This document shows, in pieces, positions 6,767-13,112 of a stretch of 14,693 bases of DNA (positions are counted from its first letter, which is position 1; each line of letters starts with the position of its first letter). A program made the translations under genes and the position numbers. Under the pieces are notes generated by a model. It saw only the letters and a program-made list of their open reading frames with translations. It made no database searches and was not told where the DNA came from. The DNA comes from SIG578 sp045543635 (lineage in GTDB: Bacteria; Bacillota; Clostridia; Oscillospirales; Ruminococcaceae). The stretch lies in assembly GCA_045543635.1 (NCBI GenBank), contig JAZQMT010000120.1, positions 1 through 14,693 on the forward strand, in the 5' to 3' direction.

Positions 6767-6784
6767 TCGATAAAATTTTATTGA
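6767..6784. repeat. AT-rich palindrome upstream of the DUF2975 promoter
   Basis: ATAAAATTTTAT at 6770-6781 is a perfect 12-bp palindrome. Extended to 6767-6784 it matches its own complement at 16 of 18 positions. It lies 18 bp upstream of the -35 and could be an operator or activator site. AT-rich sequence makes palindromes common, so the weight is modest. Confidence 0.35.
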
Positions 6785-6790
6785 AATATA

Positions 6791-6839
6791 ATTATAAAAA
6801 CTCCCCACCATAAGAAATGCTCTTATAGCAGGGAGTTTT
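6791..6839 (-). terminator. Rho-independent terminator of potABCD
   Basis: Outer arms AAAACTCCC (6797-6805) and GGGAGTTTT (6831-6839) enclose an inner stem TAAGA/TCTTA (6811-6815, 6821-6825). On the minus strand the hairpin is followed by a TTTTTATAAT tail. It lies 16 nt past the potD stop. Confidence 0.85.
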
Positions 6840-6854
6840 AATTCAGGAAATTAT

Positions 6855-7931
6855 TTATTGATCTTCGGTTTTAATGCCGATCCAGAGATCCTGAACATAG
6901 GTGTTGATTTCGGAGGGCAGATGAATGAAGGATTCGCATTTTTTAAGATAAGATTCATCGGGGTACATGATTTTGTTATTTTTGATTTCATCTTCCAAAA
7001 GCTCATAGGCTGCACTGTTGGGGGTGCAGTAGCCTGTGGCGTCACTGTTTGCAAGTGCGATCTCGGCTTCTAAAAGGAAGTTGATATATTTTTCGGCATT
7101 TTCCTTATTCTTGCTTCCTTTAGGAATACATACAGCATCAACAAAACGGTTGGTTCCCTCTTCAGGATAGGCAAAGGCGAGGTCGTTATTATCTTCCATC
7201 ATAACAAGAGCATCACCCGCATAATAGGTAGCTAGCGCAGCATCACCATTTATCATTTTGTCATAAATTTCGTCCATATAATAGCCCTGAACGACCTTTT
7301 TCTGCTCTGAAAGCTTGTCGGCAGCAGCTTTGATTTCAGTCTTGTCGGTGGTGTTCTGGGAATACCCGAGCATGGTTTGGGCGATAGCGAAAGCATCACG
7401 GCTGTTGTTAAACATTAAAACATTATCGGTGTATTTTTCATCCCAGAGAATATTCCAGCTCTTAACTTCTTCTTTCACAATGCTCTTGTTGTAGATAATT
7501 CCGACAGTCCCCCAAGCATAAGGAACAGAATATTCATTGGTAGGGTCATAATCGGGGTTTTTAAAGGAGTCCATAATATTGGTCTTAAAGAGCGGAATGT
7601 TGTCAAAGTTTAATTTTTCAACAAGTTCCTCCTCAATGAGGCGGGCAACCATGTAATCAGAAGGAATAATAATATCGTAATCCGCGCCGCCGTTTTTGAG
7701 TTTAGCGTACATGCCTTCGTTGGATTCATAGGTGCGATATTTAACCTTGATGTTGTATTTTTCTTCAAACATCTCGTTAATGTCAACAGTGCCGTTGGAG
7801 CCTTCTGCCATATAAGGGCCGCCCCAGTTATAAACAATGATTTCACCGTCATACTGCTTTCCGCAGCCGGGAAGCGCAGTTAGAGAGAGAATAACAAAAA
7901 CAGAGAGAATTACAGAAACAAATTTTTTCAT
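6855..7931 (-). CDS. potD: Spermidine/putrescine-binding lipoprotein PotD
   Basis: The extracellular solute-binding component of the PotABCD polyamine importer. The 358-residue length matches the family. A lipoprotein signal is visible: MKKF, a hydrophobic stretch (about 5-20), then LPGC with Cys23 as the lipidated residue. The mature protein begins with the characteristic IIVYNWGG strand and continues with motifs such as DYDIIIPSDYMV and YSVPYAWGTVGIIYNK, typical of the PotD/PotF fold. Polyamine specificity is inferred from these motifs and from the PotA, PotB and PotC neighbours. Spermidine and putrescine cannot be told apart by eye. The ATG at 7931 has AAAGGA upstream and lies 24 nt after the potC stop. 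It is the last gene of the operon, before a strong terminator. Confidence 0.92.
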   Translation of the reverse strand: MKKFVSVILSVFVILSLTALPGCGKQYDGEIIVYNWGGPYMAEGSNGTVDINEMFEEKYNIKVKYRTYESNEGMYAKLKNGGADYDIIIPSDYMVARLIEEELVEKLNFDNIPLFKTNIMDSFKNPDYDPTNEYSVPYAWGTVGIIYNKSIVKEEVKSWNILWDEKYTDNVLMFNNSRDAFAIAQTMLGYSQNTTDKTEIKAAADKLSEQKKVVQGYYMDEIYDKMINGDAALATYYAGDALVMMEDNNDLAFAYPEEGTNRFVDAVCIPKGSKNKENAEKYINFLLEAEIALANSDATGYCTPNSAAYELLEDEIKNNKIMYPDESYLKKCESFIHLPSEINTYVQDLWIGIKTEDQ

Positions 7932-7955
7932 AGCAGATCCTTTCGTAAAGAAATT

Positions 7956-8756
7956 TTAATGGCTTATTTCCGCTTTTTCTTTGCGGATAGCGGTAATGTT
8001 TGAAATTAAGAGAATGATAAGCACTGCTAAAAACAGGAGAGCCGACAGTGCATTGAGCGAGGGAGGAACCTGTTTTTTCAGCATGCTGAAAATGGTAACG
8101 GGCAGAGTTTGAAAATCGCTACCGCTTGTAAAATAGCTGATAAGAAAATCATCGAGAGAAAGGGTTATGGCAATCAGGAACCCTGAAAAAATTCCCGGCA
8201 TGATCTCCGGAATGATAACCTTGAAAAATGCCTGCCTTGGTGTGCAGCCTAAATCAAGCGCTGCTTCAAAGATGTTGTTGTTTACTTGATAGAGCTTTGG
8301 AAGCACATTCAGTATAACATAGGGTAGATTGAAGGTTATATGCGCGATAAGCACGGAATAAAACCCTTGCTGAATATTAAATATTGAGGATATGAAAACG
8401 AACAGCAGCATCATGGATATGCCGGTAACTACCTCGGGATTGACCATCGGCAGATTGGTAACCGACATAATAACATTTCGGCTGCGCTTTTTCATGCTGT
8501 ATATGCCGATAGCAGCCATAGTTCCTATCAAGGTGGCAATAACAGAGGATATAAGAGCTAAAACAAGGGTGTTTATAAGCGAGGTCATGATAAGCTCGTT
8601 TTCAAAAAGCTCCCGATACCAACGGAGTGAAAATCCCGTAAAATGTGATTTGCTCTTAGAATCGTTAAAGGAAAAAACGATAAGAACAAATATCGGCGCA
8701 TATAGAAAAATGTAGACAAGCGCAAGATAAATTTTAGAGAAGGCTTTTTTCATCAT
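7956..8756 (-). CDS. potC: Polyamine ABC transporter permease PotC
   Basis: The second membrane subunit of the polyamine importer. It has 266 residues with about six transmembrane helices. The cytoplasmic EAA coupling loop that docks on PotA is visible as EAALDLGCTPRQAFFKVIIP. The N-terminus (KIYLALVYIFLYAPIFVLI followed by FSFNDS) is typical of PotC. The ATG at 8756 overlaps the potB stop in an ATGA-type junction, with AGGAGG 7 nt upstream inside potB, so the two permeases are translationally coupled and probably made in equal amounts. Confidence 0.93.
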   Translation of the reverse strand: MMKKAFSKIYLALVYIFLYAPIFVLIVFSFNDSKSKSHFTGFSLRWYRELFENELIMTSLINTLVLALISSVIATLIGTMAAIGIYSMKKRSRNVIMSVTNLPMVNPEVVTGISMMLLFVFISSIFNIQQGFYSVLIAHITFNLPYVILNVLPKLYQVNNNIFEAALDLGCTPRQAFFKVIIPEIMPGIFSGFLIAITLSLDDFLISYFTSGSDFQTLPVTIFSMLKKQVPPSLNALSALLFLAVLIILLISNITAIRKEKAEISH

Positions 8757-9577
8757 AGCATAACCTCCTCACTGTCTCTGTTCATAAATGCCATACATAT
8801 AAGAATGATAAGCATAAGGACCAAAGAAAGCATGGAACCGATGTGGAAATTCGGCTCTCCGCCCATGAAATAGGTGTCAATAAGATCACCGATCAGCATG
8901 TTTTTTGCGCCGCCCAATTTTTGTGAGATAACAAATGTGGATGCGGCCGGAACAAAAACCATGGTAATTCCGTTAACAATTCCGGGAACACTTAAGGGAA
9001 GAAGCACCCTGCGAAATACCTTCGGCATATTGCAACCGAGATCACGCGCTGCTTCAATAAGACTGTTGTCTATTTTAGCCATGATGTTGTAAAGCGGAAT
9101 GATCATAAAGGGAAGGAAATTGTAAACCATACCGACAACAACCGCACCTTCGGTGTTGATCATTTTAAGCGGCTCGGTAATGCCCAGTAAATTGAAAATG
9201 CCGAGAGCTTCAAGCGTATTGTTGATAATTCCGTTTCGCTCTAAAAGCGTCATCCATGCGTATGTGCGTAAAAGAAAATTCATCCACATCGGCAGCATGA
9301 TAAGCATAACCAGCGTGCGCTGTGTAATCCATTTGCAGCGGGAAATGATGTAAGCCATCGGATAACCGACAAGCAGACAAATAACGGTTGCAATAAACGC
9401 AAGCTTTAGGGAGCGGGCGAAAACACCCCAGTATTTGCCGATTTGTGAGACCCATTGGAGTGTAAACACTCCCGAATCATTTGTGAATGCAAAATAAAGC
9501 ACAAAACAAAGCGGAACAACGATGAAAATGAGCGACCAAACAATGTGCGGGATTGCAAGTGCCCTATTCTTCATCAT
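8753..9577 (-). CDS. potB: Polyamine ABC transporter permease PotB
   Basis: The first membrane subunit of the importer, with 274 residues and about six helices. The EAA loop reads EAARDLGCNMPKVFRRVLLP. The N-terminal IPHIVWSLIFIVVPLCFVLY segment matches PotB-type permeases. The gene opens with two consecutive ATG codons (9577 and 9574). AGGAGGTG lies immediately upstream within the last codons of potA, favouring either one. It overlaps potA by 14 nt and potC by 4 nt, a tightly coupled operon. Confidence 0.93.
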   Translation of the reverse strand: MMKNRALAIPHIVWSLIFIVVPLCFVLYFAFTNDSGVFTLQWVSQIGKYWGVFARSLKLAFIATVICLLVGYPMAYIISRCKWITQRTLVMLIMLPMWMNFLLRTYAWMTLLERNGIINNTLEALGIFNLLGITEPLKMINTEGAVVVGMVYNFLPFMIIPLYNIMAKIDNSLIEAARDLGCNMPKVFRRVLLPLSVPGIVNGITMVFVPAASTFVISQKLGGAKNMLIGDLIDTYFMGGEPNFHIGSMLSLVLMLIILICMAFMNRDSEEVML

Positions 9578-10964
9578 TCTCCACCTCCTCTAAAGAGATG
9601 GGAGTGATCTCGATTTTGTCAAAATCAAATTTAATGCCTATATCGGTGGCAACCTGTTCGTCAAGCTGCGAGTGGATAAGCCACTGACGCTCCGCCATCC
9701 AAACGATAAGCTCATTGTGCCGCCCTTTGTAAACCAGCGATTCTAAATATGCTTTGGAATCGGCAATGTCCTCCGAAACAACCTCAATATCAGAGGGAGC
9801 AATAGTAAGCGAAACGCGGGTGCCTTCAGGCAGATTTAAATTTTCGCGCACAAAAGAAAAGTCGCAGAATGTAACGGTGTCTGTGTCCGAAACAAGACCT
9901 TCCACAACATTTTTGTCATCGGCAAATAATCTTTGCATGATGTGAATATCGGCGGGATCAAAGCTGATTCCAACCTGGTCGCCAACCTCTTGTGCAATAG
10001 TGGAGTGGACGATATAGTGATGCCCTTTGCAGTCCACCGAAATTTCGTAGTGCACTCCTTTGAAAACAACCGACTCAACAGTTCCGGTCATCATCCCCAT
10101 GATAACAGGGGAGAGCTTTATGTCCTCGGGGCGAATGACAACATCAACGGGCTGCATCGGTGCAAACCCTTTGTCGACGCAGGTAAAGTCATGCCCCTGA
10201 AAACGTACAAGAAAATCCTTTACCATAACAGCATCTATAATATTGCTTTCGCCGATAAAGTCGGCAACGAAAGCATTTTTAGGTTCATTGTAAATATCCT
10301 GCGGAGTTCCGACCTGCTGGATAACACCGTCCTTCATAACAACAACGGTGTCCGACATGGTCAGAGCTTCCTCCTGATCATGTGTAACATAAATAAAGGT
10401 GATGTCAAGGCTTTGCTGAATTTTCTTCAGCTCAAGCTGCATCTCCTTGCGAAGCTTTAAATCGAGCGCGCCGAGCGGCTCGTCAAGTAAAAGTACCTTG
10501 GGGTAGTTTACAAGTGCACGCGCAATAGCAACACGCTGCTGCTGCCCACCCGAAAGCTGATTTACGCGCCGTTTGTCAAAGCCTTTTAGGTTTACAAGCT
10601 CGAGCATTTTTGCGACGCGTTTTTTTATCTCGTCAGCAGGCAGTTTTTTTACTTTCAGCCCAAAAGCGACATTTTCAAAAACATTTAGATGCGGAAATAG
10701 GGCATATTTCTGAAAAACGGTGTTTACATTTCGCCTGTTAGGCGGAAGCTCTCCGCAATCCTTTCCGTCAAAATAAACCTTTCCGCTTTTGGCGTTCATA
10801 AATCCGCCGATAATGCGCAGCGTAGTGGTTTTGCCGCAGCCCGAGGGACCAAGCAGCGTAACAAATTCTTTGTCGCGAATGGACAGATTTATTCCGTCCA
10901 GAACCCGCTCTCCGTCGTATTCAAAAACGACATCCTCTAAACGAATGATAGGGGTATCTCCCAT
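9564..10964 (-). CDS. potA: Polyamine ABC transporter ATPase PotA with a duplicated C-terminal module
   Basis: The cytoplasmic ATPase that drives polyamine import through PotB/PotC. The start is the ATG at 10964 (MGDTPIIRLEDV), after GGGAGG; the frame continues upstream but is unlikely to be coding. Motifs: Walker A GPSGCGKT at 39-46, Q-loop Gln85, signature LSGGQ at 137-141, Walker B LLLDEP at 158-163, H-loop His195. The protein has 466 residues, against about 350-380 for typical PotA. The extra length is a second copy of the C-terminal TOBE-type region: residues 241-345 align with 352-455 at a constant offset of 111. For example, RPED (278) pairs with APSD (389), and ESVVFKG with ESLVYKG. 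This C-terminal region usually has a regulatory role in such ATPases. It is the first gene of potABCD. Confidence 0.93.
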   Translation of the reverse strand: MGDTPIIRLEDVVFEYDGERVLDGINLSIRDKEFVTLLGPSGCGKTTTLRIIGGFMNAKSGKVYFDGKDCGELPPNRRNVNTVFQKYALFPHLNVFENVAFGLKVKKLPADEIKKRVAKMLELVNLKGFDKRRVNQLSGGQQQRVAIARALVNYPKVLLLDEPLGALDLKLRKEMQLELKKIQQSLDITFIYVTHDQEEALTMSDTVVVMKDGVIQQVGTPQDIYNEPKNAFVADFIGESNIIDAVMVKDFLVRFQGHDFTCVDKGFAPMQPVDVVIRPEDIKLSPVIMGMMTGTVESVVFKGVHYEISVDCKGHHYIVHSTIAQEVGDQVGISFDPADIHIMQRLFADDKNVVEGLVSDTDTVTFCDFSFVRENLNLPEGTRVSLTIAPSDIEVVSEDIADSKAYLESLVYKGRHNELIVWMAERQWLIHSQLDEQVATDIGIKFDFDKIEITPISLEEVENDEE

Positions 10965-11197
10965 TTTGCATCCTCCCTTTGCGGTTTTTAACCGACGATA
11001 GTGTTTACCGCGGTCTTTGATTAGCTGTTTGCGCCTATGTGGTTTCGGATAACGGCGCATTTCTCCTGCTAACCCATAGCCTTTTCGTTACCGCACCCCG
11101 CAAAAGGATTTTTATTTCACTCGAAAATCAAGCAAACAACGGAACATGAAAACTATGGTGCACTTGTTTTTGCATATAGATACAAAATAACATTATA
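10965..11197 (-). promoter_or_regulatory. Long, potentially structured 5' leader of potA (candidate cis-regulatory RNA)
   Basis: From the likely start near 11190 to the potA ATG the leader is about 225 nt and holds no convincing gene. Visible pairings: CCATAG (11158-11153) with CTATGG (11079-11074); CCTTTT (11107-11102) with AAAAGG (11085-11080); TGCGCC (11059-11054) with GGCGCA (11035-11030); and a 3' hairpin at 10982-10994. The loops of the second and third hairpins can pair with each other (11087-11093 with 11046-11053, 7 bp with one bulge). The segment 11098-11108 can instead pair over 11 bp with 10974-10984, covering part of the potA ribosome binding site. I recognise no known riboswitch class. 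Confidence 0.45.
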
Positions 11198-11226
11198 AAT
11201 ATAGTGATAAACGGCAAAAAAGTCAA
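11198..11226 (-). promoter_or_regulatory. Sigma-A promoter of potABCD
   Basis: On the minus strand, TTGACT (11226-11221), 17 nt, then TATATT (11203-11198). A second TATAAT-like hexamer lies just downstream but with poor spacing. The following leader is unusually long. Confidence 0.7.
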
Positions 11227-11262
11227 TATGTTTTGCGAAATTTCTAAATTTTTTTGTTGAAA

Positions 11263-11278
11263 TCGGAAAGAAATCCGA
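11263..11278. repeat. Inverted repeat upstream of the potA promoter
   Basis: TCGGA-AAGAAA-TCCGA lies about 37 bp upstream of the potA -35. It could be a regulator site. The rest of 11227-11340 is AT-rich and shows nothing else I can name. Confidence 0.25.
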
Positions 11279-11337
11279 AAATTTAATAAAATTCTCTGAA
11301 ATTCTCGCTGTAACTTCGAAATCCTCTGTCATTCGCA

Positions 11338-11370
11338 GCAAAAAGGGCAGGTTATAAACCTGCCCTTTTT
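11338..11370 (-). terminator. Terminator after the CBS-domain gene
   Basis: GGGCAGGTT (11345-11353) and AACCTGCCC (11357-11365) form a perfect stem, extended by flanking A and T runs. On the minus strand the hairpin is followed by TTTTTGCTG. It ends the QueG-like/CBS transcript and insulates it from potABCD. The right arm touches the CBS stop region. Confidence 0.85.
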
Positions 11371-11780
11371 TAAGGTTTTGAGATCTCACAAAGTGCGGAT
11401 GCAACCTCGGCATCACAGCCGTTTTTGGAAATGTCCCCAAGAGAAAGCATACCGCATAAATTGCCGCCGTCCATTACAGGTACACGGCGCACCTGTTGTG
11501 CCGCCATGGTTTTTGCCGCATCGGTCACATCCTGTTCGGGATTAGCACAAACGGTGCTTTTGCTCATACATTCGCTGATAGGGCAGGCGTCGGGAGTTTT
11601 GTTCTGCGCAATAGCCCGTGTTACAATATCGCGATCGGTGATGACACCCACGATTTGTTCCTCCTGCATAACAGGCAGAATACCGACGTCATACTGCCGC
11701 ATAAGCTCAGCTGCACGGCTAAGCGGCTCATTTGCCTCAACGGTGATAATGTTTTTGCTCATAATATCCTTGACAAGCAT
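11370..11780 (-). CDS. CBS-pair domain protein
   Basis: A stand-alone cytoplasmic pair of CBS motifs, 136 residues with no attached catalytic domain. The first motif runs about 5-60 (VKDIMSKNIITVEAN through GVITDRDIVTRA) and the second about 68-125 (CMSKSTVCANPEQDV through GMLSLGDIS). Such proteins usually bind adenine nucleotides or related ligands; here ligand and partner are unknown. The ATG at 11780 is 12 nt from AAGGAGG, a long spacing explained by a hairpin that holds this site in its loop. The start lies 23 nt after the stop of the QueG-like gene, so the two are probably cotranscribed. Confidence 0.88.
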   Translation of the reverse strand: MLVKDIMSKNIITVEANEPLSRAAELMRQYDVGILPVMQEEQIVGVITDRDIVTRAIAQNKTPDACPISECMSKSTVCANPEQDVTDAAKTMAAQQVRRVPVMDGGNLCGMLSLGDISKNGCDAEVASALCEISKP

Positions 11781-11820
11781 AATAATGGAAAACCTCCTTA
11801 TCTCTATTTTCCGTTATTAT
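11779..11820 (-). promoter_or_regulatory. Intercistronic hairpin holding the CBS ribosome binding site
   Basis: On the minus strand the segment 11820-11807 pairs with 11792-11779 over 14 positions with one C-A mismatch. The 14-nt loop contains the upstream stop TAG and the AAGGAGG site. The 3' arm reaches into the CBS start codon. The 5' arm encodes the end of the upstream protein. This favours translation of the CBS gene only when ribosomes arrive from upstream (inference). Confidence 0.55.
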
Positions 11821-12643
11821 TGTCAGCTTTTCCGTTTATTATGCCGAGATTTCTGATTAGAATTTTTTCACCCTTGTATCCGTAAGCACGCTCAGAAGCT
11901 TTATATGCTGTTTCTTGTGTAAGATATGGCATAGGAGAAACATAAAACTCCTCCATATCACTGTATAAGGTATCTTTGTTCATAGGACAGATTAGGCTGC
12001 AACCGTCGCACCCCCAAACAAGCCCTCCGCGCCGAATTTTTTCTTTTTGCTCGGCGGAAAGCTCGCCCTTTTTTTGGGTAATGTATGAAATGCAGTTTTC
12101 TCGTGAAAGCAAAGCAATTTTGCCGTCTTCATTTTTTGAAAGTGCACCGCCGATGCAGTTTTTTATGCATGCATCGCACCCAAGACAACCCCCCAGCGGT
12201 TTACTGTAATTTTCTAAAACCATGTTGGTGACGATTTCGCCGATAAAACAGTAGCTTCCGAATTTCGGATGTATAATTAGCCCGTTTTGCCCAAGATAGC
12301 CTAATCCGCTTTGATATGCTGCGGCGACCTCTCGAATTGGAGAATTATCACAAAAAGGCTCAAATTCAGAGGCAGGAAAGGCTTTTTTTAACCGGATACA
12401 GGCGCTTTCCAGTTTTTTTAATATAATGCTGTGATAGTCTCGCCCTATGCAGTAAAGCGAGAGATTGCGCTTGCCGGTTTGGGGAATACGGTAGGGAAAG
12501 AGCATGGTAATAACGGTTTGGGCATTAACGGGAATTCGCTCTTTGTTTCTTGTAGGCAGCAGCTCTCCTGTGTCACTGAGAGCACAAAATCCGAAAATAT
12601 TAAGACCGCAAGCGCGTAAAATATTGCTTACTCTTTCTTTCAT
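11804..12643 (-). CDS. Short QueG-like double [4Fe-4S] protein (epoxyqueuosine reductase family)
   Basis: QueG is a cobalamin-dependent iron-sulfur enzyme that reduces epoxyqueuosine to queuosine in the tRNA wobble position. This 279-residue protein has its features: GRDYH at 67-71; Asp99 in CDNSPIREVA, which aligns with the catalytic-Asp segment of QueG; GLGYLGQNGLIIHPKFGS; and two ferredoxin-like clusters, Cys153/156/159/163 and Cys212/215/219 plus Cys184 in CISY. It is about 30-100 residues shorter than QueG: the N-terminus is trimmed and the C-terminal HEAT-like tRNA-binding region is absent. Short forms seem common in Clostridia, but their tRNA activity cannot be judged here, so I withhold the symbol. 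The ATG at 12643 has GGAGGTG. It is cotranscribed with the CBS gene and divergent from darA. Confidence 0.8.
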   Translation of the reverse strand: MKERVSNILRACGLNIFGFCALSDTGELLPTRNKERIPVNAQTVITMLFPYRIPQTGKRNLSLYCIGRDYHSIILKKLESACIRLKKAFPASEFEPFCDNSPIREVAAAYQSGLGYLGQNGLIIHPKFGSYCFIGEIVTNMVLENYSKPLGGCLGCDACIKNCIGGALSKNEDGKIALLSRENCISYITQKKGELSAEQKEKIRRGGLVWGCDGCSLICPMNKDTLYSDMEEFYVSPMPYLTQETAYKASERAYGYKGEKILIRNLGIINGKADNNNGK

Positions 12644-12674
12644 ATCCGCACCTCCATAAAAATATTTATTTAAT

Positions 12675-12703
12675 AGTATACAACATTTAAAAGTTTGTTG
12701 CAA
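12675..12703 (-). promoter_or_regulatory. Promoter of the QueG-like/CBS operon
   Basis: On the minus strand, TTGCAA (12703-12698), 17 nt, then TATACT (12680-12675). The -35 hexamer is palindromic and is the same six bases as the -35 of the divergent darA promoter. Confidence 0.65.
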
Positions 12704-12726
12704 CTTGAAAAGTTTTGTGATAAAAT
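12698..12726 (+). promoter_or_regulatory. Promoter of darA-holB-ricT
   Basis: TTGCAA (12698-12703), 17 nt, then TAAAAT (12721-12726). It shares its -35 with the minus-strand promoter. The leader contains the near-palindrome AAAGCAA-A-TTGCTTT at 12738-12752. Confidence 0.65.
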
Positions 12727-12780
12727 ATAGAAGGAAATAAAGCAAATTGCTTTAAATATATTGCATCGGAGGAATTTTTT

Positions 12781-13104
12781 ATGAAAATGATAATTGCGGT
12801 TGTTAACAGTGATGATAGTAATGCTGTTATGCGTGCGCTTACAAAGACAGGTTTTTCGGTAACGAAACTTGCAACTACCGGCGGATTTTTGATGGCAGGA
12901 AACACCACTTTCCTTATCGGTGTTGAAGATGCTAAGGTCAATGAAGCAATCGAGATTATTTCTACACATAGTAAAAAGAGAAAACAAGTTATGCCTGCTG
13001 CTACGAGTTATGGGGTCGGTATGTATGATCCCATGCCCATTGAGGTAACTGTCGGCGGTGCTACCATCTTTGTTATGGATATTGAACGTTTTGAAAAGGT
13101 TTAA
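12781..13104 (+). CDS. darA: Cyclic-di-AMP receptor DarA (PII-like)
   Basis: DarA (YaaQ/PstA) is a trimeric PII-like cytoplasmic protein that binds the second messenger c-di-AMP. The protein has 107 residues, as in the family, and carries the hallmark TKLATTGGFLMAGNTTFLIG and the later VGGATIFVMD segment. The ATG has GGAGGA 7 nt upstream. In Bacillus subtilis the order is tmk-darA-yaaR-holB-ricT. Here darA heads the operon, yaaR is missing between darA and holB, and tmk is not immediately upstream. The downstream effector of DarA is not evident from this window. Confidence 0.95.
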   Translation: MKMIIAVVNSDDSNAVMRALTKTGFSVTKLATTGGFLMAGNTTFLIGVEDAKVNEAIEIISTHSKKRKQVMPAATSYGVGMYDPMPIEVTVGGATIFVMDIERFEKV

Positions 13105-13112
13105 AATCTTGT

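Noticed and set aside
10965..11060. An in-frame ATG at 11060 would add 32 residues rich in Arg and Lys to PotA.
   Set aside because: Its AGGAG lies only 2 nt from the ATG, the extension resembles no ABC ATPase N-terminus, and the bases overlap the leader hairpins. The ATG at 10964 has a proper ribosome binding site and begins where the family does.
10974..11060. ACCGCGGT in the potA leader recalls the T-box antiterminator sequence.
   Set aside because: The required GG(U)GG-N-ACCGCG context, a specifier stem and a terminator are absent, and the gene is not an amino-acid gene of the usual kind.
11153..11440. A 95-codon minus-strand open frame between the CBS gene and potA.
   Set aside because: It overlaps the CBS 3' end, a perfect terminator hairpin and the potA promoter, and its product resembles no protein family I know.
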